Below, one piece after another: positions 1-8,862 of a stretch of DNA of 64,000 nucleotides; position 1 is the stretch's first letter; every line of letters starts with the position of its first letter. The notes under the pieces are model-generated. The model was not told where the DNA came from. It saw nothing but the letters and a program-made list of their open reading frames with translations, and did not search any database. The position numbers and the translations under genes were made by a program. The stretch is from Methylobacterium sp. J-048 (GTDB taxonomy: Bacteria > Pseudomonadota > Alphaproteobacteria > Rhizobiales > Beijerinckiaceae): assembly GCF_022829515.1 (NCBI RefSeq), contig NZ_JAKSYL010000229.1, forward strand, positions 1 to 64,000, in the 5' to 3' direction.

Positions 1-94
1 GCCAAAGATGGTCGCCGTCATCGCCGTCGCCCGAAAGCTCCTCACCATCCTCAACGCCATGATCCGGGATCAGAAACCATGGCAAACCGCTTGA
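1..94 (+). CDS. IS110-family transposase, C-terminal fragment (runs in from the left edge)
   Basis: Reading from base 2, thirty codons and a TGA stop are visible. The peptide contains VAVARKLLTILNAMIRD and ends KPWQTA, which resembles the C-terminus of IS110/IS116/IS902 transposases (Transposase_20 region), where a conserved R-K-L-L-x-x-L-N-A segment precedes the stop. These enzymes combine an RuvC-like DEDD domain with a serine-containing C-terminal domain; those parts lie outside the window. The stop is only about 15 bases from a palindromic repeat that lacks its left flank, so the element probably ends there. The family call rests on a short tail. Confidence 0.72.
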   Translation, partial: PKMVAVIAVARKLLTILNAMIRDQKPWQTA

Positions 95-109
95 CGCCCA
101 ACACAGTCG

Positions 110-212
110 CTGAGGTGCGAGCGCAGCGAGCCTCGAAGGAGCCCTCCAGCCAGCCGCGCGATCCCTGGAGACCTCCTTCGAGGCTCGCTGCGCTCGCACC
201 TCAGGATGAGGG
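110..212. repeat. Long palindromic intergenic repeat with 31-bp perfect arms
   Basis: Bases 111-141 and 173-203 are exact reverse complements (31 of 31), separated by a 31-base spacer. The right side continues into CAGGATGAGG, but the mirror-image flank is absent on the left, where the IS110-type tail begins. This suggests an insertion element interrupted the palindrome at about 109/110. The rest of the gap up to plsX (213-410) is GC-rich and shows no other gene. Confidence 0.85.
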
Positions 213-410
213 GGTGGATGGGATCGCGCGCATAAGCATAAGCCCCCCGCAGAGCCCCATCCCCGCCCGCCCCGCAACAATTGCCCGCCCCCGCCGGCCC
301 GATTTCATTTGCCCGCCGGGCCGGTATCGCTATGGTCCGCCGCGCTTGGCGGCTGGCCCTCGCCCGTCCCGCCGTCCTCCTGTCCAGATGAGACCGCGGC
401 CCGCAACGAT

Positions 411-1445
411 ATGTCCCAACGCGTGTGCATCTCGCTCGACGCCATGGGTGGCGACCACGGGCCCACCACCGTCGTGCCCGGCGCCGCGCTGGCTCGTGAG
501 CGCCATCCCGACATGACCTTCCTGCTGTTCGGCGACGAGGCGGTGATCGCCCCGCTCGTCGCCAAGGAGCCGCGCCTGAAAGGCTGCGTCGAGATCCGCC
601 ACACCACCATGGCGATCGCCATGGACGACAAGCCCAGCCAGGCGGTGCGCCAGGGACGGGGCAAGTCCTCGATGTGGCAGGCGATCCAGGCGGTGCGCGA
701 CGGCCAGGCCCAGGCCTGCGTCTCGGCCGGCAATACCGGCGCCCTGATGGCGATGTCCAAGATCTGCCTGAAGACCATGTCGGGCATCGAGCGCCCGGCC
801 ATCGCGTGCCTGTGGCCGACCGTGCGCGGCGAGAGCGTCGTGCTCGATGTCGGCGCCACCATCGGCACCGACGCGGAGCACTTGGTCGAGATGGCCGTGA
901 TGGGCTCGGCCATGGCCCGCATCGTGTTCGACCTCGACAAGCCGACCGTCGGCCTGCTCAACGTCGGCACCGAGGAGATGAAGGGCAACGAAGCGGTCAA
1001 GGAGGCCGCGCGGCTGCTGCGCGAGATGGAGAGCCCGGGGCTGGCCTATCACGGCTTCGTCGAGGGCACGGATCTCGGGCGCGGCACCGTCGACGTGGTG
1101 GTGACCGAAGGTTTCACGGGAAACATCGCGCTCAAGACCGCGGAGGGCACGGCCAAGCAGATCGGCAGCTATCTGCGCTCGGCCATGACCCGGACGCTTT
1201 CAGCCAAGATCGGCGCGCTGTTCGCCCGCCAGGCGTTCAAGGCCCTGAAGGACAAGATGAACCCGAGCCGCGCCAATGGCGGCGTGTTCCTCGGCCTGGA
1301 GGGCATCGTCATCAAAAGCCACGGCTCGGAGAACGCCCAAGGGTTCGCCGCGGCGATCGACCTGGCCCACGACATGGCCCGCCAGGACATGATCCGCACG
1401 ATCCGCGAGATGCTCGACCAGACGGCGGTGCTGGCGCCGGCTTGA
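411..1445 (+). CDS. plsX: Phosphate acyltransferase PlsX
   Basis: PlsX converts acyl-ACP and phosphate to acyl-phosphate for glycerol-phosphate acylation by PlsY, acting as a peripheral membrane enzyme. The start at 411 gives MSQRVCISLDAMGGDHGP; the LDAMGGD motif near residues 8-16 is the family hallmark, and the 344-residue length is typical. Internal motifs ACVSAGNTGALM and GFTGNIALKTAEG also fit. An in-frame extension upstream to 309 looks non-coding and is rejected. fabH and ihfA follow, the usual alphaproteobacterial order. A DUF177 gene or rpmF often precedes plsX, but here an insertion sequence tail lies just upstream. Confidence 0.96.
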   Translation: MSQRVCISLDAMGGDHGPTTVVPGAALARERHPDMTFLLFGDEAVIAPLVAKEPRLKGCVEIRHTTMAIAMDDKPSQAVRQGRGKSSMWQAIQAVRDGQAQACVSAGNTGALMAMSKICLKTMSGIERPAIACLWPTVRGESVVLDVGATIGTDAEHLVEMAVMGSAMARIVFDLDKPTVGLLNVGTEEMKGNEAVKEAARLLREMESPGLAYHGFVEGTDLGRGTVDVVVTEGFTGNIALKTAEGTAKQIGSYLRSAMTRTLSAKIGALFARQAFKALKDKMNPSRANGGVFLGLEGIVIKSHGSENAQGFAAAIDLAHDMARQDMIRTIREMLDQTAVLAPA

Positions 1446-1531
1446 GAATCCGCAGAAGAACGGGATGGAAACGGGCCACCTTCGAGCGCACCTGACGGAG
1501 CTTGTCGTTCAGAAGACGCGCAGCGCCGTCA

Positions 1532-1625
1532 CCGTCATTGCGAGCGCAGCGAAGCGACCCAATGCAGCGCGCGATCTCCGGATGTAGCGTTTCCCTAGGT
1601 TGCTTCGCTGCGCTCGCAATGACGG
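1532..1625 (-). repeat. 94-bp palindromic repeat, copy 1 (inverted relative to copies 2 and 3)
   Basis: The outer arms read CCGTCATTGCGAGCG and CGCTCGCAATGACGG, each continuing into a GCAGCGAAGCGACCCA-type segment and its near-complement. The roughly 34-base core is asymmetric. Its reverse complement resembles the cores of the copies at 26094-26187 and 55836-55929, and all three are exactly 94 bp. It lies between plsX and fabH; the remainder of that gap (1446-1531, 1626-1824) shows no gene. Confidence 0.9.
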
Positions 1626-1824
1626 ATTGGATCGTCGGTCGGGCGATCCGACCGGAAACCAAACGGTACAGGGGTGGACCCGCCATCCGGTCTGGGGCGT
1701 TCAAACGAAACACGACCGCGTGCGCTTCCCCGGTCCGTAAGGGGATGACGATTCGCCCAACAGATCAAAAGCGTTGACGGCCGGCGGGGATGTCCAGGGT
1801 CCCCCGCGTCCGGGAAGGAAAGCG

Positions 1825-2817
1825 ATGTCAGCCCTCCGCACAGACTCTCCCCAGGCGCTGCGCTCGGTGGTGGTCGGGACCGGGTCGAGCCTGCCCGCGC
1901 AGGTCGTGACCAACGCCGCGCTCACCGAGCGGGTCGACACCTCGGACGCATGGATCGTCCAGCGCACGGGCATCCGCCAGCGTCACATCGCCGATGCGAG
2001 CGAGACCACCTCGGTGCTCGGCACCCGGGCCGCCCGGGCCGCCCTCGACGATGCCGGCCTGACCGGGGACGACATCGATCTCGTGATCTGCGCGACCTCG
2101 ACCCCCGATCACACCTTCCCGGCCACCGCGACCCAGATCCAGGCGGCGCTCGGCATCCATCAGGGCGCGGCCTTCGACCTGCAGGCGGTCTGCGCCGGCT
2201 TCGTGTTCGCGGTCTCCACCGCCGACAAGTTCCTCACCACCGGCTCGGCGCGCCGGGCCCTGGTGATCGGCGCGGAGACCTTCTCGCGCATCGTCGACTG
2301 GGAGGACCGCACCACCTGCGTGCTGTTCGGCGACGGCGCCGGGGCGGTGGTGCTGGAGGCGCGCGCCGATGCGGGCGACCGAGGCGTCCTCTGCGCCAGC
2401 CTGCGCTCGGACGGACGGCACCGCGAGAAACTCTATGTCGATGGCGGTCCGGGCTCCACCGGCACCACCGGGCGGCTGCGCATGGAGGGCCGCGAGGTGT
2501 TCCGGTTCGCGGTCGGGCAGGTCACCGACGTGATCGCGGACGCCTTCGCGCAGGCCGGGCTCACGGCGGACGACCTCGACTGGTTCGTGCCGCATCAGGC
2601 CAACCGCCGGATCATCGAGGCCTCGGCCGACAAGCTCGGCATCCCCCGCGAAAAAATCGTGCTGACCGTGGACCGCCACGGCAACACCTCGGCGGCCTCG
2701 ATTCCCCTGGCGCTCGACGTCGCCCGGCGGGACGGCCGGATCCAGCCCGGCCACCTCGTGATGATCGAGGCGATCGGCGGCGGCTTCAGTTGGGGTGCCG
2801 CGCTGATCCGCTGGTGA
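1825..2817 (+). CDS. fabH: Beta-ketoacyl-ACP synthase III
   Basis: FabH condenses acetyl-CoA with malonyl-ACP to start type II fatty acid synthesis in the cytoplasm. The 330-residue protein has the full catalytic triad: Cys123 in AVCAGF, His257 in PHQANRR and Asn287 in GNTSAAS, plus the C-terminal GGGFSWGA glycine-rich loop. The start at 1825 is chosen because GGAAGG sits 5-10 bases upstream and because MSALRT leads directly into the thiolase fold; an upstream in-frame ATG at 1774 would add 17 unlikely residues. It follows plsX and is followed by ihfA. Confidence 0.97.
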   Translation: MSALRTDSPQALRSVVVGTGSSLPAQVVTNAALTERVDTSDAWIVQRTGIRQRHIADASETTSVLGTRAARAALDDAGLTGDDIDLVICATSTPDHTFPATATQIQAALGIHQGAAFDLQAVCAGFVFAVSTADKFLTTGSARRALVIGAETFSRIVDWEDRTTCVLFGDGAGAVVLEARADAGDRGVLCASLRSDGRHREKLYVDGGPGSTGTTGRLRMEGREVFRFAVGQVTDVIADAFAQAGLTADDLDWFVPHQANRRIIEASADKLGIPREKIVLTVDRHGNTSAASIPLALDVARRDGRIQPGHLVMIEAIGGGFSWGAALIRW

Positions 2818-2972
2818 GCGGCTGGAGCGATTCCACGCCTCCCCGCGGTTGACCGGGCGGCGGGCGCCGATTAGCGTGCCGGATCATAGGGATACACCTT
2901 CAGATCACGGTGCGGCGGGGTTCGCCGCGCCCGTGGGCTGTCGGATGAGAAGAGTGGGCGAGGGGACACGGC

Positions 2973-3302
2973 ATGGCAGGCAAGACGGTGACGCGCGCCG
3001 ACTTGAGCGAGGCCGTCTACCATCAGGTGGGCCTGTCCCGGACCGAGTCTTCCGCCCTGGTCGAGACCGTGCTGTCGGAGATCTGCGCCTGTTTGGCGGG
3101 GGGCGAGACGGTCAAGCTGTCCTCGTTCGGCTCCTTCGTGGTGCGCAGCAAGGGCAAGCGCGTCGGCCGCAACCCCAAGACCGGCGTCGAGGTCGCGATC
3201 GAGCCCCGTCAGGTGATGGTGTTCAAGCCCTCCAACGTGCTCAAGGCCAAGATCAACGGCCAGGCGATCAACGGCCTGGACAGGCACGACGAGGACGAGT
3301 GA
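2973..3302 (+). CDS. ihfA: Integration host factor alpha subunit
   Basis: This is the alpha subunit of the IHF heterodimer, which sharply bends DNA at specific sites. The 109-residue protein has the DNABII fold: the N-terminal helical dimer region (TVTRADLSEAVYHQVGLS), the beta-arm signature around residues 50-75 (LSSFGSFVVRSKGKRVGRNPKTG) and the IEPRQVMVFKPSNVLK segment. Among DNABII proteins the position between fabH and a MerR-type gene favours ihfA over hup. The TG-rich leader has GAGGGGA about 9 bases before the ATG. Confidence 0.93.
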   Translation: MAGKTVTRADLSEAVYHQVGLSRTESSALVETVLSEICACLAGGETVKLSSFGSFVVRSKGKRVGRNPKTGVEVAIEPRQVMVFKPSNVLKAKINGQAINGLDRHDEDE

Positions 3303-3341
3303 GCGGCCCGATAGAGGCCTCTTACTTATCGAGGTGACGCG

Positions 3342-3370
3342 CTCCCTCCCCCGCGGAGAGGGGGAGGAAG
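3342..3370 (+). terminator. Hairpin downstream of ihfA
   Basis: CCTCCCCC and GGGGGAGG flank a short loop 40-68 bases after the ihfA stop. There is no T-run, so it may be a solo half of the CCCTCCCCC-type palindrome also seen at 8863-9027 rather than a classic intrinsic terminator. Confidence 0.4.
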
Positions 3371-3493
3371 AACGCGGATCGGGCTGGTGTCGCGCCAGGA
3401 CGACAAACAATATTTCTTCCCCCCACGGTATGGCTTGAGCCCGGCCGCGCGGGCCGGCAAGATCGTCCCGTCCCAGCCGATCGTCAGACAGCC

Positions 3494-3973
3494 ATGCCTC
3501 CAGCCCTCGCCGCCGAAGACGCGATCGAACCGATCGGGGAGAAGAGCGCGGGCGCGTTCCGGACGATCAGCGAGGTCGCCGACGAACTCGACGTGCCCCA
3601 GCACGTTCTGCGGTTCTGGGAGACCCGGTTCGGCCAGATCCGCCCGGTGAAGCGGGCCGGCGGGCGGCGCTATTACCGGCCGCAGGACGTCGAACTCGTG
3701 GCCGGCATCCGGCAGCTCCTCTACGTGCAGCGCTACACCATCGCGGGGGCGCAACGGGTGCTGAAGGAGAACGGCATCCGGTTCGTCCAGGCGGTCGGCC
3801 GGGGCGAAGCCAGGGCCGCCGAACCCCTGGTCCAGGAGGTTGAGGGCGGTACCGCGGCCGCGCTCCGGGCCGACACGCCCGACCGGGCGGCGCTGATGGG
3901 CGTGCTGGAGGATCTGCACGCCTGCCGCGTCCTGCTCGACGCCCTGCGCAGGCCCTACGACCGGGACGTGTGA
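3494..3973 (+). CDS. MerR-family transcriptional regulator
   Basis: A 159-residue protein with a MerR helix-turn-helix at residues 24-90: FRTISEVADELDVPQHVLRFWE, then a wing with RRYYRPQDVELVAGIRQLL. The Trp-Glu (FWE) and RRYY signatures are diagnostic of MerR_1. There is no metal-binding C-terminal Cys pair, so it belongs to the group conserved next to fabH-ihfA in alphaproteobacteria, whose effector is unknown. The start is uncertain because no good ribosome binding site precedes 3494 and the first 20 residues are low complexity. Confidence 0.9.
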   Translation: MPPALAAEDAIEPIGEKSAGAFRTISEVADELDVPQHVLRFWETRFGQIRPVKRAGGRRYYRPQDVELVAGIRQLLYVQRYTIAGAQRVLKENGIRFVQAVGRGEARAAEPLVQEVEGGTAAALRADTPDRAALMGVLEDLHACRVLLDALRRPYDRDV

Positions 3974-4010
3974 CGGTCGATAGAGATTCGCGCTTTTGGC
4001 GAGAGGCGCG

Positions 4011-4490
4011 GTGAGCACGCAACTTGCGGACCCGGCGAACTTTCCTGCCGGAACCCGCGTTGTCGCCCGCATGGCCGCGTCCAAACCCAAGCTGTCACCC
4101 AGCCAGGAACTGATGGCCCGCCTCATGCGGATCGTCCGCTCCTGCCCGGACGCGGCCTCGGAAGTCCTCGAACTGATGTTCCTGGTCAGCCAGATCGAGG
4201 CCGCCACCAATGTCGACCGGGAGTACCGGGACGCCAAGCGGGTGATCAGCCGCCTGCGCAATCCCCTGTGGGAGATGGGGCCACCCGACCGGGAGAAGCT
4301 GCTCACCGCCGCCGAGACGATCCGCCGAGTCTGCCGCCTGCCCGAGGACCAGATTCCGCCGGTGCCGATCGCCGATGCCGGGGAACGGGCCCGGGTCGAG
4401 GCCCGGCTCGCCGCCGCGCTCGCCGGCGAGTTCGACGCCGCGCAGATCGCCCGGGTCACCGGGGTCGTGGCCGCGGTGCTGCAGGAATAG
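4011..4490 (+). CDS. Conserved hypothetical protein
   Basis: About 159 residues, predicted soluble and alpha-helical, with no signal peptide or motif I recognise. The middle (SCPDAASEVLELMFLVSQIE, then a basic VISRLRNPLWEMG) and a C-terminal helix rich in Ala and Arg have normal codon use for this genome, which supports coding. A GTG at 4011 has GAGAGG four to nine bases upstream; a TTG at 3996 and an ATG at 4071 are the alternatives. It stands alone between the MerR gene and a secreted-protein gene. No function is assigned. Confidence 0.65.
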   Translation: MSTQLADPANFPAGTRVVARMAASKPKLSPSQELMARLMRIVRSCPDAASEVLELMFLVSQIEAATNVDREYRDAKRVISRLRNPLWEMGPPDREKLLTAAETIRRVCRLPEDQIPPVPIADAGERARVEARLAAALAGEFDAAQIARVTGVVAAVLQE

Positions 4491-4649
4491 GATCGGTTCC
4501 GGAAAAAATTCGGCCAAGCGCCTCTGTCCGGGACGGGACATCGGCCCCGAAAACCCTCGACGGCCGCGCCCGCAATCCCCACATGCGCTCTCGACCGTTG
4601 GCAGGGGAGCCGGACATCCGGCCCCGGATCGGTACCGGAGAGACGCCGC

Positions 4650-5105
4650 ATGACCGCCCTTCGTCCGCTCGCCGCGCTGCTCGTCAGCGGCCTGTTCCTC
4701 GCGGGGCCGGCCCAGCTTCCGGCCTTTGCCCAGACCACCGTGACCCGCTCCAAGACGGTCGCGCCCGGCAAGACCGTGCGGCTGGAGATCGCCCCGAACC
4801 TCAAGAAGGACTGCACCTCCGGCCCGATGCCGGAGTTCAAGGTGTCCGGCGCGCCCAAGAACGGCTCGGTGATCACCAAGGTCGGCAAGCTGAAGACGCC
4901 GGCGAGCTACCGCTGCCCCAACAAGGAAGCCGCGGTCCAGGCGCTGTTCTACCAGCCCAACAACGGCTTCACCGGTTCCGATGAGGTCACCTTCGAAGTC
5001 AGGGGCGCCGACGGCCAAGTGCAGACCCAGAACATCAAGATCACCGTCGGGGCCGCGGCGGCAAAATCCGGGGACGATGCCAAGAAAGAAGGCACCGATC
5101 TCTAA
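4650..5105 (+). CDS. Exported Ig-like/cadherin-like domain protein
   Basis: 151 residues with an N-terminal signal peptide (LAALLVSGLFLAGPAQLPAF, probable cleavage after AFA near residue 27). The mature part has a single beta-sandwich-like domain with the pattern PKNGSVI...FYQPNNGFTGSDEVTFEV, typical of Big_9/cadherin-like repeats in surface proteins. Two cysteines (in KKDCTSG and YRCPNK) could form a disulfide. GGAGAG lies about 8 bases before the ATG. A periplasmic or surface role is inferred; no ligand can be named. Confidence 0.8.
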   Translation: MTALRPLAALLVSGLFLAGPAQLPAFAQTTVTRSKTVAPGKTVRLEIAPNLKKDCTSGPMPEFKVSGAPKNGSVITKVGKLKTPASYRCPNKEAAVQALFYQPNNGFTGSDEVTFEVRGADGQVQTQNIKITVGAAAAKSGDDAKKEGTDL

Positions 5106-5114
5106 GCAGAGGCA

Positions 5115-5138
5115 GGAAACCCCGGTGCGTGCATAGTT
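5115..5138 (+). promoter_or_regulatory. Possible EcfG-type general stress promoter upstream of prkA
   Basis: GGAAA, 16 bases, then GTTT resembles the alphaproteobacterial EcfG pattern (GGAAC, 16-17 bases, GTT) with one mismatch in the -35 box. The match is short and could be chance. The 5106-5333 leader is otherwise without a gene; GAGAGGG just before the prkA ATG is its ribosome binding site. Confidence 0.3.
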
Positions 5139-5333
5139 TTTCATCCTAAATTGCGCGCACAAAGGAGGCCGAAATCAACGTTCGAACGCATCCAGGTCCG
5201 GTTTCGGCCCGATAAGTGTTGCAAGCAATCGACAGGCTGGCGGCGCGTTCGCCGCGCTGCGACAAAAGCGGGCCTGTCGGTTGCATCCGAGCCGAGACAG
5301 GATGAAGCTGTCAGGGTCTGAGAGGGTTATCGA

Positions 5334-7286
5334 ATGTCGATGCATGCGACGAACGACCTTTTCCAGAGCTTCGCCCGAGGGTACGAGGCCCGCCGCGATA
5401 CGGAGATGACGCTCTCCGAGTATCTCGAGGCCTGCCGCGACGAGCCGCTGATGTATGCCACGGCTGCCGAGCGCATCCTGGCGGCCATCGGCGAGCCGGA
5501 ATTCGTGGACACCGCCAAGGATTCCCGCCTCGGCCGGATGTTCATGAACCGGACGATCCGGACTTACCCGGCGTTCCGCGAGTTCTACGGGATGGAGGAG
5601 ACGATCGAGCGGATCGTTTCGTTCTTCCGCCATGCCGCGCAGGGGTTGGAGGAGCGCAAGCAGATCCTCTACCTGCTGGGCCCGGTCGGCGGCGGCAAGT
5701 CGTCGCTGGCCGAGCGGCTCAAGCTGCTGATGGAGGTCCACCCGATCTACGTGCTCAAGGCCGGGGACGAGGTCTCGCCGGTGTTCGAGAGCCCGCTCGG
5801 GCTGTTCGACCCCGACACGATGGGCGAGGAGATCCAGAAGCGCTACGGCGTGCCGCGCCGCCGGCTCACCGGGCTGATGAGCCCCTGGGCGCTCAAGCGC
5901 CTGGACGAGTTCAACGGCGACATCTCGCGCTTCAAGGTGATTAAGGTCCGTCCGTCGCGGCTGCGGCAGATCGGCATCGCCAAGACCGAGCCGGGCGACG
6001 AGAACAACCAGGACATCTCCTCGCTGGTCGGTAAGGTCGACATCCGCCGGCTGGAGACCCTGTCCCAGGCCGATCCCGATGCCTACTCCTACTCGGGCGG
6101 CCTGAACCGGGCGAACCAGGGCGTTCTCGAATTCGTCGAGATGTTCAAGGCGCCGATCAAGATGCTCCACCCGCTGCTCACCGCGACGCAGGAGGGCAAC
6201 TACGTCGGCACCGAGAATATCGGCGCGATCCCGTTCACCGGGGTGATCCTGGCCCACTCGAACGAATCCGAGTGGCAGACCTTCAAGACCAACAAGAACA
6301 ACGAGGCCTTCATCGATCGCATCTACGTGATCAAGGTCCCGTACTGCCTCCGGGTGACGGAGGAGCAGCACATCTACGAGAAGCTGATCTCCGGCTCCGA
6401 ACTCTCGGACGCGGCCTGCGCGCCGGGCACGCTTGAGATGCTGGCCCGGTTCTCGGTTCTGTCGCGCCTGCGCGAGCACGCCAATTCCAACGCGTTCTCG
6501 AAGATGCGGGTCTATGACGGCGAATCGCTTCGCGAGGTCGATCCGCGCGCCCGCTCGATGCAGGAATACAAGGACGCCGCCGGGGTCGACGAGGGCATGG
6601 ACGGGATCTCGACCCGCTTCGCCTTCAAGGTGCTGGCCGCGACCTTCAACCACGACACCACCGAGGTCTCGGCCGACCCGGTGCACCTGATGTACGTGCT
6701 GGAGCAGTCGCTCCGCCGCGAGCAGCTGCCCCCCGAGACCGAGAAGAAGTACCTGGAATTCATCAAGACCGAGCTGGCCCCGCGCTACGCGGAGTTCATC
6801 GGCCACGAGATCCAGAAGGCCTATCTCGAATCGTACCACGATTACGGCCAGAACCTGTTCGACCGCTACATCGACTACGCCGATGCCTGGATCGAGGACC
6901 AGGACTTCAAGGATGCCGAGACCGGCCAACTCCTCAACCGCGAATTGCTGAACCAGGAACTGACCAAGATCGAGAAGCCCGCCGGGATCGCCAACCCGAA
7001 GGATTTCCGCAACGAGGTGGTCAAGTTCGCCCTGCGGTCGCGGGCGCAGCATGGCGGCCGCAACCCGAGCTGGACCAGCTACGAGAAGCTGCGCGAGGTC
7101 ATCGAGCGGCGCATGTTCAGCCAGGTCGAGGAATTGCTGCCGGTGATCTCCTTCGGCTCGAAGAAGGACGGCGACACCGAGAAGAAGCACGGCGAGTTCG
7201 TCGAGCGCATGGTCGCCCGGGGCTACACCGAGCGGCAGGTCCGCCGTCTGGTGGAATGGTACATGCGGGTGAAGCAGGCCGGCTGA
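5334..7286 (+). CDS. prkA: PrkA/YeaG family AAA+ serine protein kinase
   Basis: A 650-residue cytoplasmic protein of the PrkA/YeaG family, combining an N-terminal AAA+ ATPase with a C-terminal kinase-like domain. The Walker A loop GPVGGGKSS is at residues 116-124 with Lys122. Downstream motifs include FVEMFKAPIKMLHPLLTATQ and the IPFTGVILAHSNESEWQ segment characteristic of the family. Length agrees with family members (about 640-650). E. coli YeaG/YeaH respond to starvation and Bacillus PrkA has been reported to have kinase and AAA+ protease activity, so the biochemical role is unsettled. It heads the conserved triad with the DUF444 and SpoVR genes. Confidence 0.95.
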   Translation: MSMHATNDLFQSFARGYEARRDTEMTLSEYLEACRDEPLMYATAAERILAAIGEPEFVDTAKDSRLGRMFMNRTIRTYPAFREFYGMEETIERIVSFFRHAAQGLEERKQILYLLGPVGGGKSSLAERLKLLMEVHPIYVLKAGDEVSPVFESPLGLFDPDTMGEEIQKRYGVPRRRLTGLMSPWALKRLDEFNGDISRFKVIKVRPSRLRQIGIAKTEPGDENNQDISSLVGKVDIRRLETLSQADPDAYSYSGGLNRANQGVLEFVEMFKAPIKMLHPLLTATQEGNYVGTENIGAIPFTGVILAHSNESEWQTFKTNKNNEAFIDRIYVIKVPYCLRVTEEQHIYEKLISGSELSDAACAPGTLEMLARFSVLSRLREHANSNAFSKMRVYDGESLREVDPRARSMQEYKDAAGVDEGMDGISTRFAFKVLAATFNHDTTEVSADPVHLMYVLEQSLRREQLPPETEKKYLEFIKTELAPRYAEFIGHEIQKAYLESYHDYGQNLFDRYIDYADAWIEDQDFKDAETGQLLNRELLNQELTKIEKPAGIANPKDFRNEVVKFALRSRAQHGGRNPSWTSYEKLREVIERRMFSQVEELLPVISFGSKKDGDTEKKHGEFVERMVARGYTERQVRRLVEWYMRVKQAG

Positions 7287-7378
7287 GGGACGAAGACTCC
7301 GCCCGGGGCCAGCCCGGGCGGCCAAGTTTCGACCCTCCGCCGCCATAGTTTCGGACGACCGGCCGGCGAGGCTCGCAA

Positions 7379-7424
7379 GCATGATGTGGGAAAAGGGGAT
7401 TCCGCTTTTCCGAACACATCATGC
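7379..7424. repeat. Palindromic hairpin between prkA and the DUF444 gene
   Basis: GCATGATGTG (7379-7388) pairs perfectly with CACATCATGC (7415-7424), and an inner stem GAAAAG/CTTTTC lies between. This resembles the small mosaic palindromes found between genes in Rhizobiales. It could terminate or process the prkA transcript within the triad. The rest of 7287-7541 shows no gene. Confidence 0.75.
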
Positions 7425-7541
7425 GGGAGCGGCGCGTTAAACCAGACTGTGCGAAAGAGGGAAGCCTCTTTCCGAAGGCAGCATGGTATAACGGGAGGCT
7501 AGAACCGGCCGGAGCACGCGGGACGAGGGTTTTCGCAGCGT

Positions 7542-8843
7542 ATGCACATCGTCGACCGACGCCTGAATCCAGGGGGCAAGAGCCTCCCCAACCGCCAGCG
7601 CTTCCTGCGGCGCGTGAAGGATGTCGCCCAGCGCGCCGTGCGCGAATCCGCCCGCGAGAAGGACATCAAGGATCTCGGCAAGGACGGCCGGGTGACCGTG
7701 CCCGCCGACGGCGTGCGCGAGCCCCGGTTCTCCCGCCAGCCCGGCACCGGCCTGCAGGACCACATCCTGCCGGGCAACAAGACCTATGTGGAGGGCGACA
7801 CGATCGAGCGGCCGCCGGGCGGCGGTGGCGGGCGCGGCTCCGGCGAGGGCGGGGACGGCGGCGAGAACAGCGAGGACGCGTTCCGCTTCGTGCTCACCCG
7901 CGAGGAGTTTTTGGAGCTTTTTCTCGAAGATCTCGAACTGCCGGATCTGGCCAAGCGCCGCCTGGCGGTGGTTGAGACCGAGGGGATGCGCCGGGCCGGC
8001 TACACGGTCACCGGCTCGCCCGCCAACCTCGCGCTCACCCGGACCCTGCGCAATTCGATGTCGCGGCGCATCGCCCTCAAGCGTCCGAAGCCCGAGGAGG
8101 TCGCGGCGCTGGAGGCGCAACTCGCCGAGATGCGCGAATCGGATCCGGGCCGGCCGGACCTCGAGCAGGCGCTCCTGCGCTTGCGCGAGCGCGCCAAGCG
8201 CATCCCGTATGTCGACCCGATCGACCTGCGCTTCCGCCGGTTCGAGCCCTATCCGCGCCCGATCGCGCAGGCCGTGATGTTCTGCCTGATGGACGTGTCC
8301 GGCTCGATGACCGAGCACATGAAGGACCTCGCCAAGCGGTTCTATATCCTGCTGCACATCTTCCTGACCCGCCGCTACCGGCACGTCGAGATCGTGTTCA
8401 TCCGCCACACCGACCGGGCCACCGAGGTGGACGAGGAGACCTTCTTCGGCTCCCGGGAGACCGGCGGCACGCTGGTGTCGTCGGCGCTGGTGGAGATGAA
8501 GCGGATCATCGCCGAGCGCTACTCGCCCGACGACTGGAACATCTACGCCGCGCAGGCGTCGGACGGCGACAACGTCTCCTCGGACGGCCCGACCTCGACG
8601 GAGCTGCTGCGCGCGCACATCCTGCCGGCCTGCCAGCACTTCGCCTATCTGGAGGTCGGCGACGAGAACGGCCCCCGGGCCGGCTTCGTGGAGCACCGCA
8701 CCACCCTGTGGCGGACCTACGAGGCCATCGCCAAGGCCGGCGGCCCGATCGCCATGCGCAAGGTCAACCACCGCCGGGAGATCTACCCGGTGTTCCGCGA
8801 GCTGTTCGGCCGCAAGGATGCGCGGGCCGAGGCGGAGGCGTGA
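7542..8843 (+). CDS. YeaH/YhbH family protein (DUF444, VWA-like)
   Basis: 433 residues of the DUF444 family, the obligate neighbour of PrkA. The N-terminus (HIVDRRLNPGGKSLPNRQRF) is the family signature. A von Willebrand A-like domain begins near residue 245 with the MIDAS motif DVSGSM (Asp251), followed by IVFIRHTDRATEVDEETFF and a second acidic cluster at QASDGDN. A Gly-rich linker (about residues 87-107) precedes the VWA part. VWA proteins commonly act as metal-dependent adaptors for AAA+ ATPases, so a partner role for PrkA is inferred. GAGGGT lies about 13 bases before the ATG. Confidence 0.94.
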   Translation: MHIVDRRLNPGGKSLPNRQRFLRRVKDVAQRAVRESAREKDIKDLGKDGRVTVPADGVREPRFSRQPGTGLQDHILPGNKTYVEGDTIERPPGGGGGRGSGEGGDGGENSEDAFRFVLTREEFLELFLEDLELPDLAKRRLAVVETEGMRRAGYTVTGSPANLALTRTLRNSMSRRIALKRPKPEEVAALEAQLAEMRESDPGRPDLEQALLRLRERAKRIPYVDPIDLRFRRFEPYPRPIAQAVMFCLMDVSGSMTEHMKDLAKRFYILLHIFLTRRYRHVEIVFIRHTDRATEVDEETFFGSRETGGTLVSSALVEMKRIIAERYSPDDWNIYAAQASDGDNVSSDGPTSTELLRAHILPACQHFAYLEVGDENGPRAGFVEHRTTLWRTYEAIAKAGGPIAMRKVNHRREIYPVFRELFGRKDARAEAEA

Positions 8844-8862
8844 GGATGGCCCGCGCCGCGTC

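Noticed and set aside
1502..1777. An open frame reading through the 94-bp repeat
   Set aside because: The peptide is a translation of the palindromic repeat (CFAALAMT-type residues). The same residues appear in an unrelated frame over the 55836 copy, so it is not a gene.
5175..7382. A 735-codon minus-strand frame opposite prkA
   Set aside because: It is antisense to a gene with strong family signatures, and its Leu/Val/Asp/Arg-rich composition is that of a shadow reading frame.
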